From positions 1 through 6,677 of the forward strand of contig JACQVT010000073.1 of assembly GCA_016209665.1 (NCBI GenBank): a stretch of 6,677 bases of DNA. The letters are read 5' to 3'. Source of the stretch: Planctomycetota bacterium (GTDB taxonomy: Bacteria; Planctomycetota; Phycisphaerae; UBA1845; PWPN01). The translations under genes were made by a program, and so were the position numbers. Below, piece by piece: positions 1-5,791 of this stretch. The stretch's first letter is position 1, and each line of letters starts with the position of its first letter. The notes below the pieces were generated by a model, which did not search any database, had not been told where the DNA came from, and saw only the letters and a list, made by a program, of their open reading frames with translations.

Positions 1-311
1 TAGTAGAAGTCGCTGCCGCAGATGTGAATGAGCCGCTCCGACTGCTGCCGGACCGAGGCCAACACGTGCGGGTGACAATGCCCGGTCGAGCAGACGGCGA
101 TCCCGGCCGTAAAATCGAGGAACCGATTGCCGTCAACGTCCTCGATCACGCAGCCCTGGGCCCGGTTGACCACCAGCGGGTAGGGCCGCGTGTTCGACGT
201 CGAGGTCACCCGATGGTCGCGCTCGACTGCGGCCTGAGCCAGCGGCCCCGGCGGCGGCGTGACGATGAACGGCGCCGAACCCAGCCCATCCTCGTTGATC
301 ACTGCTTCCAT
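1..311 (-). CDS. Class III PLP-dependent aminotransferase, N-terminal part (acetylornithine / 4-aminobutyrate / lysine 6-aminotransferase type)
   Basis: Reading from the ATG at 311, 103 codons are present and the gene continues beyond the left edge. The product would transfer an amino group from an omega- or side-chain amine to a keto acid using pyridoxal phosphate, in the cytoplasm. The visible part has the family's N-terminal signature: 'SNTRPYPLVV' (about residues 39-48), then a 'DVDGNRFLDFTAGIAV' block with 'STGHCHPHV' after it, and 'HICGSDFY' at the edge. The PLP-binding lysine lies outside the window. The start is supported by an AAAAGGA ribosome-binding site at 326-320, eight bases before the ATG. 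It lies 90 bp downstream of an ALDH7-type dehydrogenase on the same strand, which favours an omega-aminotransferase such as lysine 6-aminotransferase. 4-aminobutyrate or acetylornithine aminotransferase are real alternatives, because substrate cannot be read from this portion. Family certain, substrate uncertain. Confidence 0.9.
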   Translation of the reverse strand, partial: MEAVINEDGLGSAPFIVTPPPGPLAQAAVERDHRVTSTSNTRPYPLVVNRAQGCVIEDVDGNRFLDFTAGIAVCSTGHCHPHVLASVRQQSERLIHICGSDFY

Positions 312-318
312 CGAAACC

Positions 319-331
319 GTCCTTTTAGGAC
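319..331 (-). promoter_or_regulatory. Ribosome-binding site of the aminotransferase inside a small palindrome
   Basis: The sequence GTCCTTTTAGGAC is a 5-bp inverted repeat around a 3-base loop. On the minus strand it contains the AAAAGGA Shine-Dalgarno sequence at 326-320, with eight bases to the ATG at 311. The purine-rich core could be partly paired in the mRNA. Whether this matters for translation is inference; a 5-bp stem is weak. Confidence 0.5.
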
Positions 332-349
332 CTATGCTTGACGAAGCAA

Positions 350-371
350 CCCGTCGCTTGCGCTCCGGGCT
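350..371. repeat. REP-like palindromic repeat between dehydrogenase and aminotransferase
   Basis: This 22-base element has outer arms CCCG/CGGG and an inner CGC-TT-GCG hairpin. It sits in the 90-bp gap between the two genes of the putative operon. The pattern (minus-strand reading AGCCCGGAGCGCAAGCGACG) resembles short dispersed intergenic repeats that I recall from planctomycete genomes. Only one copy is in this window, so its repetitive nature rests on memory and needs a genome search. Confidence 0.5.
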
Positions 372-401
372 CTGATAACGACCCGGTCCCAGGCCATCGT
401 C

Positions 402-1940
402 TCAGGTTCCGCCACCAAACTCAATCCCCTGGGCCAGCGGCAAGTCGGTGGAATAGTTGATGGTCACCGTCTGCCGGCGCATGTAGTTTTTCCACGCATC
501 CGAGCCCGATTCGCGCCCGCCGCCGGTGTCTTTCTCGCCGCCGAACGCCCCGCCGATCTCCGCTCCGCTCGTGCCGATGTTGACGTTGGCGATGCCGCAA
601 TCGCTGCCCCGGGCCGACAGGAACGTCTCCGCCTCCACCAGATCGCGCGTGAACACCGCCGACGAGAGGCCCTGCGGCACGTCGTTGTGAATCCGCAAGG
701 CCTCCTCGAACTCCGTATACTCGATCACGTACAGGATCGGAGCGAACGTCTCCTCGCGGACGACCGCGGCGTCGGAGCCGATGGCCACGATGCACGGCGT
801 CACGTAACAGCCGCCGGGATACTGTTCACCGCCGCGCCGCTCACCGCCGACCAACACTCTGCCGCCCTCGGAATCCACGCGCTTCAGCGCGGCCATCATG
901 TCGTCCACCGCGGCCTGATCCACCAGGGGCCCCATCAGCGTCCCTTCAGCCAGCGGATCGCCGATGCGCACCTGCCGATAGGCGTCGACCAGCAGGTTCG
1001 CCAGCGTCTCGCGAACGGATTGATGAACGATGATCCTCCGCGTCGTCGTGCAGCGCTGGCCGGCGGTGCCGACGGCGCCGAACAGGATCGCCCGCACCGC
1101 CATACCGGGATCCGCCTCCGGCGTGACGATAATGGCGTTGTTGCCCCCGAGTTCAAGCAAGGTACGGCCCAGCCGCTTGCCGACCACCTCGGCCACCCGC
1201 CGGCCGAGTCGACAACTGCCCGTGGCCGACACCAGCCGGATCAGCGGATCGGCGAGCATCGCCTCGCCCACGTCCGACCCCGGGCCGATGGCCAGCGAGA
1301 ACAGGGCGGGGTCCACCCCGTGCCGACGGCAGACCTCGGCCGCGATGTTCGTGCAGGCGATCGCGGTCAGCGGCGTCTTGGACGAGGGCTTCCAGACCAT
1401 TGCGTCGCCGCACACCGCCGCGATCATCGCGTTCCAGCTCCACACCGCCACCGGGAAGTTGAAGGCCGTGATGATGCCGACGACGCCCCAGGGGTGCCAC
1501 TGCTCGTACATGCGGGGCCCCGGCCGCTCGGACACCGTCGTCAGGCCGTAGAGCTGCCGCGACAACCCCACCGCAAAGTCGCAGATGTCGACCGCCTCCT
1601 GCACCTCGCCCCGGCCCTCGGCGAGGATCTTGCCCATCTCCAGCGTGATGAGCCGCCCGAGATCTTCCTTGGCGGCCCGAAACGCGGCACCCAGATCGCG
1701 AACCAGTTGGCCGCGGCGCGGGGCGGGCACGTCCTGCCAGGCGTCGAAGGCCTCCGCCGCCCGCTGTGCGATCTGAGCGAACTCCGCCGACGTGACCTGC
1801 CGTACCCTGGCGATCGGCCGGCCGTCGATCGGCGAGACTGACTCGATCGCCTCCCCGCCACCCAGCCGCTCGCCGCAGAACCCACCGAGGTTCTCCGCCT
1901 CGATGCCGAACGTCCCGAATTGCCATCTCGCGGGCGTCAT
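402..1940 (-). CDS. amaB: ALDH7-family aldehyde dehydrogenase (L-piperidine-6-carboxylate / 2-aminoadipate semialdehyde dehydrogenase)
   Basis: This 512-residue protein has the full length of the family. It would oxidise an aldehyde, most likely 2-aminoadipate 6-semialdehyde (in equilibrium with piperideine-6-carboxylate), to the acid with NAD(P)+ in the cytoplasm. Visible hallmarks are 'ITAFNFP' with the oxyanion Asn161, 'WKPS' with cofactor-binding Lys184, 'LLELGG' with general base Glu263, 'GQRC' with nucleophile Cys297, and 'EETFAP' near 396-401. Residues from about 453 to 507, including 'NIGTSGAEIGGAFGGEK', 'GGGRESGSDAWK' and 'TINYSTDLPLAQGI', match the C-terminal signature that I know from antiquitin/ALDH7A1 and bacterial AmaB/Pcd, which distinguishes it from other ALDH classes. 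The ATG at 1940 follows a weak GTGGGGAT ribosome-binding site, and no later start fits better. The adjacent aminotransferase supports lysine degradation. Family assignment is firm; the physiological substrate is inferred and the symbol is provisional. Confidence 0.93.
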   Translation of the reverse strand: MTPARWQFGTFGIEAENLGGFCGERLGGGEAIESVSPIDGRPIARVRQVTSAEFAQIAQRAAEAFDAWQDVPAPRRGQLVRDLGAAFRAAKEDLGRLITLEMGKILAEGRGEVQEAVDICDFAVGLSRQLYGLTTVSERPGPRMYEQWHPWGVVGIITAFNFPVAVWSWNAMIAAVCGDAMVWKPSSKTPLTAIACTNIAAEVCRRHGVDPALFSLAIGPGSDVGEAMLADPLIRLVSATGSCRLGRRVAEVVGKRLGRTLLELGGNNAIIVTPEADPGMAVRAILFGAVGTAGQRCTTTRRIIVHQSVRETLANLLVDAYRQVRIGDPLAEGTLMGPLVDQAAVDDMMAALKRVDSEGGRVLVGGERRGGEQYPGGCYVTPCIVAIGSDAAVVREETFAPILYVIEYTEFEEALRIHNDVPQGLSSAVFTRDLVEAETFLSARGSDCGIANVNIGTSGAEIGGAFGGEKDTGGGRESGSDAWKNYMRRQTVTINYSTDLPLAQGIEFGGGT

Positions 1941-2031
1941 GCTGTTATCCCCACGGGCGCGCCGGAGCCCCGAGCCGCGAGTGATCCAGTCAGCGACTTG
2001 GGCTGTTTCCCGTCCCAGGCTCGTACATCCA

Positions 2032-2037
2032 ATTATA
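2032..2037 (-). promoter_or_regulatory. Possible -10 box of the dehydrogenase operon
   Basis: The minus strand reads TATAAT, a perfect sigma-70-type -10 hexamer, in GC-rich surroundings, about 92 bases before the dehydrogenase ATG. At 17 bases upstream the -35 position reads CGCACT, which is a poor match, so an activator or a different sigma factor would be needed. It lies immediately next to one copy of the repeated motif (2041-2089), which may be a binding site. This is only a candidate. Confidence 0.35.
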
Positions 2038-2040
2038 GGC

Positions 2041-2089
2041 AGAACACGGGTTTAAGTGCGCCCGCACGCCAGACCCGATAATTCCGGGT
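2041..2089. repeat. Imperfect direct-repeat motif, copy 1
   Basis: This copy has two blocks: AGAACACGGGTTTAAG at 2041-2056 and GACCCGATAATTCCGGGT from 2072. The same two blocks recur, diverged, at 2224-2265. By hand alignment 12 of 16 bases match in the first block and 16 of 18 in the second, while the gap between blocks is 7 bases longer here. In this copy the second block also forms a 6-bp stem, GACCCG/CGGGTC (2072-2077 with 2085-2090). It sits just upstream of the candidate -10 box on the minus strand. Confidence 0.55.
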
Positions 2090-2213
2090 CCGTGGCGGAA
2101 TAGGCGGACCGCATTCTTTCCAAAGGACCGCGTCAACTTGCTGACGCATCCGCCCGGCAGGGGGCGGACGAACGGCAACAAGTCGCCACGGCGACTCGAC
2201 TGGGCGAGTTGCC
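2072..2213. other. Run of consecutive inverted repeats, possible structured RNA or regulatory DNA
   Basis: Four perfect inverted repeats follow one another in a gene-free region. They are GACCCG/CGGGTC (2072-2090), GCGTCA/TGACGC with a 6-base loop (2130-2147), TCCGCCC/GGGCGGA with a 6-base loop (2149-2168), and a nested element at 2174-2213. The last has an outer GGCAAC/GTTGCC and, within it, AGTCGCC-AC-GGCGACT (2181-2196). GC-rich DNA makes chance hairpins common, but three back-to-back perfect stems within about 85 bases are notable. If transcribed on the minus strand they would lie upstream of the candidate dehydrogenase promoter, so they could belong to the 3' end of the permease transcript or to a separate small RNA. 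I recognise no known RNA family. Confidence 0.4.
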
Positions 2214-2223
2214 TTGGTCCTAA

Positions 2224-2265
2224 AGAACCCGCGCTTAAACGGTCACGGACCCGATGATTCCAGGT
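2224..2265. repeat. Imperfect direct-repeat motif, copy 2
   Basis: AGAACCCGCGCTTAAA at 2224-2239 and GACCCGATGATTCCAGGT at 2248-2265 repeat, in the same order and orientation, the two blocks of the copy at 2041-2089. This copy lacks the second half of the GACCCG stem and has no TATAAT equivalent at the corresponding position. It may be a degenerate duplicate of the promoter-proximal copy. The hairpin run lies between the two copies. Confidence 0.5.
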
Positions 2266-2371
2266 GGACGCAAATGGCTCAGATCAGGCAACCTGCGAGG
2301 CAGCGCATTGTCACCTTGCGGCGTTGCGCGGGCCAAGGCCGCCGGATCGTCGTTTTCCTGATTCCCGGGGA

Positions 2372-3670
2372 TTATCCGGTGTGCCGCAGGGCCTCGATGG
2401 GATCGAGCCGGGCGGCCGACGCGGCCGGATAGATACCGAAGAACAAGCCGACGGCCAAGGCCAGACCCAGGCTCACGAAGATCGTCCAGTTGTGGATCAC
2501 CGTCGGCCAGCCCACCGACGTGGTGATGACGTGGGCCCCCGCCCAGCCGGCCGCCACGCCGATCAGCCCGCCGACGCTGCGGAGACTCAGCGACGCGAGC
2601 CGGAACTGGGCGGTGATGTGCCGCCGCGTGGCCCCCCGGGCCCGGCGGATGCCGATCTCGTGCGTGCGCTCGGTGACGGTGGCCAGCATGATGTTCATGA
2701 TCCCGATCCCACCGACGAGCAGCGAGATGCTCGCGATGCAGCCCAGCGTCACCTGCCGCTGCCATTTCTCGGCCTCGGCCAGCCGCAGGTTCTCCAACGG
2801 CACCTTGATGACGTAGTCCTGCTTGGCCCCGTGCCCGTGGGAGATCACCCGGCGGAGCATCTCCGACACCGGGATGACGTTCTCCAGCTCATCGACCTGC
2901 ACGTAGCAGTCACTATACGTGCAGCGGGTGTATTCGCGGGACCCGCTGCCGATGCGGATGCGGAGGTCGCCGTACTGGGCGAAGGACGTCGCCAGCGGGA
3001 TGTAGACGTCGCTGTTCAGGTCGCGATCGCCCGCGCCCTTGGCGGGCCGGCCGGCGGTCTGGACGCGGCCCAGCACGCCTACCACCTCGAACGGGATCAG
3101 GCCCCGCTCCCAGTCCGACACCACGACCGCCTTGCCGATCGGGTCCTCGAAGGCGAACAGACGGCGGCAGACATCGTCGCCGATGACGCAGACCTGGGCC
3201 TGGTCGGCCTCATCCACCGCGTTCAGGGACCGTCCCCGGGTGAGCGTGACGTGGACGGTCTGGAAAAACGACGGCTCGGCCCCGACCACCGTGGCCGGAT
3301 AGGTCACCGCGCCGTAGCGGGTGTCGTAGGCAACCTCGCGAAGCGGTGTGATGCGTTGAACGTGCGGCACCGTTTCCCGCATGATGGCCAGATCATCCCG
3401 GGTCAGCCCGTACATCAGGATGCGCGACCGCTCCGAAGACACGGTGCCGCCGTCCGCCGGCTTGACCGACCGGATGATGACGTTCTGCGTCCCGAGCAGG
3501 CGAATCAGGGCCATCTCCGCCTCCGCCCCGCCCTCGCTGACCGACAACATGCAGATGACCGCCCCCACGCCGCAGATGATGCCCAACGTCGTCAGAAACG
3601 AACGCAGCCTGTGCAGGTGAATGCTTCGCAGACCAAGGCGGACGGTCTCGAGTAGCAGGCCGACGTACAT
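2372..3670 (-). CDS. MacB/FtsX-family ABC transporter permease, stand-alone (no fused ATPase)
   Basis: This 432-residue inner-membrane protein has the four-helix MacB/LolC/FtsX layout. Helix 1 is at about 24-44, followed by a large periplasmic MacB_PCD-type domain (about 45-305); helices 2-4 are at about 308-330, 363-383 and 396-417. The cytoplasmic coupling segment 'ERTHEIGIRRARGATRRHI' follows helix 2, and the C-terminus 'ASAARLDPIEALRH' is typical of the family. Such proteins act as mechanotransmission permeases, dimerising with a MacB/LolD-type ATPase and a periplasmic adaptor to export substrates or move envelope components. The ATG at 3670 has GGAGG at 3687-3683, a slightly long 12-base spacing. 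It lies 78 bp downstream of the adaptor gene and probably shares its transcript. The ATPase is neither fused nor adjacent. The periplasmic domain has an uncommon Cys250-X4-Cys255 pair and Cys161/Cys168. Substrate unknown. Confidence 0.92.
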   Translation of the reverse strand: MYVGLLLETVRLGLRSIHLHRLRSFLTTLGIICGVGAVICMLSVSEGGAEAEMALIRLLGTQNVIIRSVKPADGGTVSSERSRILMYGLTRDDLAIMRETVPHVQRITPLREVAYDTRYGAVTYPATVVGAEPSFFQTVHVTLTRGRSLNAVDEADQAQVCVIGDDVCRRLFAFEDPIGKAVVVSDWERGLIPFEVVGVLGRVQTAGRPAKGAGDRDLNSDVYIPLATSFAQYGDLRIRIGSGSREYTRCTYSDCYVQVDELENVIPVSEMLRRVISHGHGAKQDYVIKVPLENLRLAEAEKWQRQVTLGCIASISLLVGGIGIMNIMLATVTERTHEIGIRRARGATRRHITAQFRLASLSLRSVGGLIGVAAGWAGAHVITTSVGWPTVIHNWTIFVSLGLALAVGLFFGIYPAASAARLDPIEALRHTG

Positions 3671-3703
3671 GTCGTCGCTCAGCCTCCGCGTTGCTCTGTG
3701 TGG

Positions 3704-3722
3704 GACCGGCTTCCAGCCGGTC
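3704..3722. repeat. Palindromic intergenic repeat between adaptor and permease genes
   Basis: GACCGGCT-TCC-AGCCGGTC is a perfect 8-bp inverted repeat with a 3-base loop, preceded by GTGTGG. The same GTGTGGGACCGGC sequence occurs twice near 5507-5577 in the same orientation, so this is a dispersed repeat family. It fills part of the 78-bp gap between the adaptor stop (3749) and the permease start (3670). In RNA it would form a stable hairpin that could protect or attenuate the message between the two genes. Similar elements are, in my recollection, common in planctomycete intergenic DNA. Confidence 0.75.
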
Positions 3723-3748
3723 GGTGTTCAGCGCCTTGAGGTGCGCCG

Positions 3749-5500
3749 TTAACGTCCCAAAGCCGGTTGCGTGGCCGGACGCGACGCGGGCTGTGTCGCG
3801 CTGGCCGGTTGTGTCGCGCCGGCCGGCTGCGTCGCGCTCGACGGCGTCTTGGACCACTGGTCGGCCTTGTCCTCGCCGGAGTCCTCGGGCAGCGCCAGTT
3901 TCATCTCGTCCGACACCGCCAGATGGATGCGCTCTTTGCCCTTGAGGCCCTCTTTGATCTCAACGTACTCCGTGCTGCTCAGTCCGATCTTTACCTCGAC
4001 GGGCTTGGCCGTCTGGCCCTCGGGCACGAACACGTAATACTTGCGGCCCTTGCCGAAGACCGCCTGCACCGGCACGGCCAGGACGTCGTTCAGGTCAGTC
4101 AGCTTGATCTCCACGCCCGCAGTCAGGCCCGGCTTGAGGTCGCTGAACGTACCGTCGAGCAGGACCTCCGTCTGGTATTCCTTGAGGTTGGGGTTGAGCC
4201 AACTAAACCTCGAGTCGGCCAGCACCGCGATCTTGGACACCCGTGCGGTGAACTGCCGCCCACTCAGGCCCTCGATCCGCACCACGGCCGGCAGGTCGAG
4301 CTTGAGCCGCTCCGCCTTGGCTTCGGGCACGCGGAACTGCACCTTCATCGACGTGGTGTCCGGCAACTGGATCAGGATCTGCTGCTCGTGCACCTGGGCG
4401 CCGCTCTTGATGATCTGCGACTCGTCCCACCAGTCTTCCTTGAAATAGACCACCAATCCGTCGGCCGGGGCGAGGATCTTCGTTTTGGCCTTCTGCTCCA
4501 CCATTTTCTTGAGCTTGTCCTCGGCCAGTTTGTGATCGCCCTGCTTGGCCGTCAGTTCCGCGGCAAGCTTCTCCTCGGAAGCCTGGGCTTCCTTCTCCTT
4601 GCACGCAAGCTCCTTGTCGGCATCCTCCACGTCGCTCTGCTTCTGCTGCAAGTCCATCGGGATGGTGTACTTCTTCAGCACCTGCAGGGCCAGCTCGGCG
4701 TTCTTCAGCTTGATCCCGTTCTGGTAGACGGTGGCCCGGTCGTTGTCCACGTCGATGCGGGTCACGAAGCCCTCGGCGAACAGGTCCTCCGAGTCTTTAA
4801 GCGACTGCTCGGCCCGCTTCAGCACGTACCGCGCCTCGTCGACGGCGAGCTGCTTCTCCTGCTCGCTCTGGACCGCGTCGCCCTCCTGGTATTTGCTCAG
4901 TGCCTGCCTGGCCAGCGACAGCTTCACCTCGGCCTTTCGAATCTCGTTGCGGTTTTTGTCCTTGAGGATCTGCAATTCCTTCCGGGCGGACTCGGCGGCG
5001 GCCCGGGCCAGGATTTCCTTGCTCTCGGCCTCCCGAAGCTTCTCGTCGATCTCGTCGCTGGCCAGCTCGACCAGCAGCTCGCCCTTCTTGACCGCCTTGC
5101 CCTCCTCGGCCAGCTTGATGACCGTGGCCTTGCCCTCCAGCTCGCAGCGGATGTCGATCTGGTTGGCCGCCTTGAGTTCGCCCTTTTCCTGCAAAATGAC
5201 CGGAAAGCTTCGTCGGGCGACGGTGAAGAACTGCACGTCGGCCGCCGCCGCGGCCGGACGCAGCCGCCTGACGCCCTGGTAGGCCCCGACCGCCGTGGCG
5301 GCGATGATGGCGACGGCAATGAGGATTCGCCACGGCAGCCGTCGGAGCCACGATGCCAAGCCAGAGCGGCGAGGTACCCTCGTAGGCTGCGCCGCTGCTA
5401 CAGTCGGCGCAGGCGGCGCCGCGGCCGGTGGAGCCAGTCTGTCCGCGTAGGTGGTACTCACACCCGCACCTGTCCCGGTCGGTCCCGCTCGAGAGCCCAT
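3749..5500 (-). CDS. Periplasmic adaptor / membrane fusion protein (HlyD/MacA-like efflux subunit)
   Basis: This 583-residue protein would link an inner-membrane transporter to the outer envelope. A Pro/Ala-rich cytoplasmic N-terminus (1-50) precedes one membrane helix at about 57-77. The first half of a biotinyl-lipoyl-like domain is at about 108-148, followed by a long charged alpha-helical hairpin (about 150-340) rich in Lys, Glu and Ala, predicted coiled coil. The second lipoyl half is at about 340-378, with 'ILAPADGLVVYFKE'. A beta-barrel (about 385-465, with 'LKPGLTAGVEI') and a membrane-proximal domain with 'VPVQAVF' complete the fold. A low-complexity tail of ATQPA units ends the protein. 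It precedes the MacB-type permease by 78 bp, so the two likely form one export complex. The ATG at 5500 has no clear ribosome-binding site. The GTG at 5461 (residue 14), preceded by ACAGGTG, would give 570 residues starting 'MSTTYADRL' and may be the true start. Substrate not deducible. Confidence 0.92.
   Translation of the reverse strand: MGSRAGPTGTGAGVSTTYADRLAPPAAAPPAPTVAAAQPTRVPRRSGLASWLRRLPWRILIAVAIIAATAVGAYQGVRRLRPAAAAADVQFFTVARRSFPVILQEKGELKAANQIDIRCELEGKATVIKLAEEGKAVKKGELLVELASDEIDEKLREAESKEILARAAAESARKELQILKDKNRNEIRKAEVKLSLARQALSKYQEGDAVQSEQEKQLAVDEARYVLKRAEQSLKDSEDLFAEGFVTRIDVDNDRATVYQNGIKLKNAELALQVLKKYTIPMDLQQKQSDVEDADKELACKEKEAQASEEKLAAELTAKQGDHKLAEDKLKKMVEQKAKTKILAPADGLVVYFKEDWWDESQIIKSGAQVHEQQILIQLPDTTSMKVQFRVPEAKAERLKLDLPAVVRIEGLSGRQFTARVSKIAVLADSRFSWLNPNLKEYQTEVLLDGTFSDLKPGLTAGVEIKLTDLNDVLAVPVQAVFGKGRKYYVFVPEGQTAKPVEVKIGLSSTEYVEIKEGLKGKERIHLAVSDEMKLALPEDSGEDKADQWSKTPSSATQPAGATQPASATQPASRPATQPALGR
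3792..3840 (-). repeat. 18-bp tandem repeat encoding the ATQPA tail of the adaptor
   Basis: TGTGTCGCGCTGGCCGGT (3792-3809) is followed directly by a near-identical copy (3810-3827) and a partial third one (3828-3840). On the minus strand each unit encodes six residues, ATQPAS or ATQPAG, within the last 30 residues of the adaptor. The period keeps frame, so copy number can change without breaking the gene. Such Thr-Gln-Pro-Ala tails are, as I recall, frequent in Phycisphaerae-like planctomycetes. Confidence 0.8.
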
Positions 5501-5791
5501 CAGCCGGCCCGTGTGGGACCGGCCTGCTCCGCCGTGGCGAGCTTACAGCCCGTGTGGGACCGGCTTCCTGCCGGTCCGACTTCCGGACTCTGGGATGCGC
5601 CCCGAGATGCCACGCAATCGCTTTCTCGCGGCAACCTCCCCACCTGAAAAGACGACCATCCCATGCCGTCGTTAGCCTTCTCGATCCCTCATCTTCCGAG
5701 CGCGAGCCCGAAATGGTGACGGCTCGGCCTCGGATTGATATTTGGATAATGTTAGGTTATTGGCGGCCGGATCGGAGGACTGCCCCGCAAG
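5501..5791. other. Intergenic region upstream of the adaptor gene
   Basis: No protein-like reading frame is visible between the adaptor start and the end of the oxidoreductase remnant. The proximal part (5507-5577) is occupied by two copies of the palindromic repeat. A short AT-rich patch at 5735-5760 stands out from the GC-rich background and is the most likely place for a promoter of the adaptor-permease unit, but I cannot assign -35 and -10 boxes with confidence. Confidence 0.5.
5507..5577. repeat. Two copies of the GTGTGGGACCGGC repeat in tandem, 41 bp apart
   Basis: GCCCGTGTGGGACCGGC occurs exactly at 5507-5523 and again at 5548-5564. The second copy continues into a full palindrome, GGACCGGC-TTCCT-GCCGGTCC (5557-5577), an 8-bp stem with a 5-base loop. 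The first copy diverges after GGACCGGC and does not close the stem, so it looks like a decayed or alternative version. Both share orientation with the copy at 3704-3722. They sit directly before the adaptor's annotated start, where a promoter and ribosome-binding site would be expected. Confidence 0.75.

Larger units (their letters stand above)
1941..2371. other. Gene-free 431-bp intergenic region upstream of the dehydrogenase
   Basis: No reading frame here looks like a protein. It separates the stop of the ABC permease from the start of the dehydrogenase, both on the minus strand. It must therefore hold the end of one transcript and, probably, the promoter and leader of the next. The part from 1941 to 2031 would be the untranslated leader if the TATAAT at 2037-2032 is used. 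The middle carries two related motifs and several hairpins. I found no convincing hairpin with a U-tract after the permease stop. Confidence 0.6.

Noticed and set aside
687..1841. A 384-codon open frame on the plus strand opposite the dehydrogenase
   Set aside because: The opposite strand holds all ALDH7 catalytic motifs, and this frame shows none and is rich in Arg, His and Asp.
2041..2265. Integron attC site or tRNA cluster as explanation of the hairpins
   Set aside because: There are no core-site GTTRRRY/RYYYAAC ends in the right arrangement, no anticodon-type cloverleaf and no integrase nearby.
2312..2374. Possible rho-independent terminator after the permease
   Set aside because: GC-rich partial pairings exist after the stop, but no compact stem followed by a T-tract on the minus strand.
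2264..3655. A 463-codon open frame on the plus strand opposite the permease gene
   Set aside because: The minus strand encodes an unmistakable MacB/FtsX permease; the antisense translation is Arg/Asp/His-rich low-complexity sequence with no recognisable family.
3767..5647. A 626-codon open frame on the plus strand opposite the adaptor gene
   Set aside because: It is antisense to a clearly recognisable adaptor, its translation is Leu/Arg/His-rich without domains, and it reflects codon bias of GC-rich DNA.
5735..5760. Plus-strand promoter in the AT-rich patch (TTGATA with a TATTGG-like box)
   Set aside because: The -10 match is poor and no plus-strand gene follows; the patch may equally serve the minus strand.
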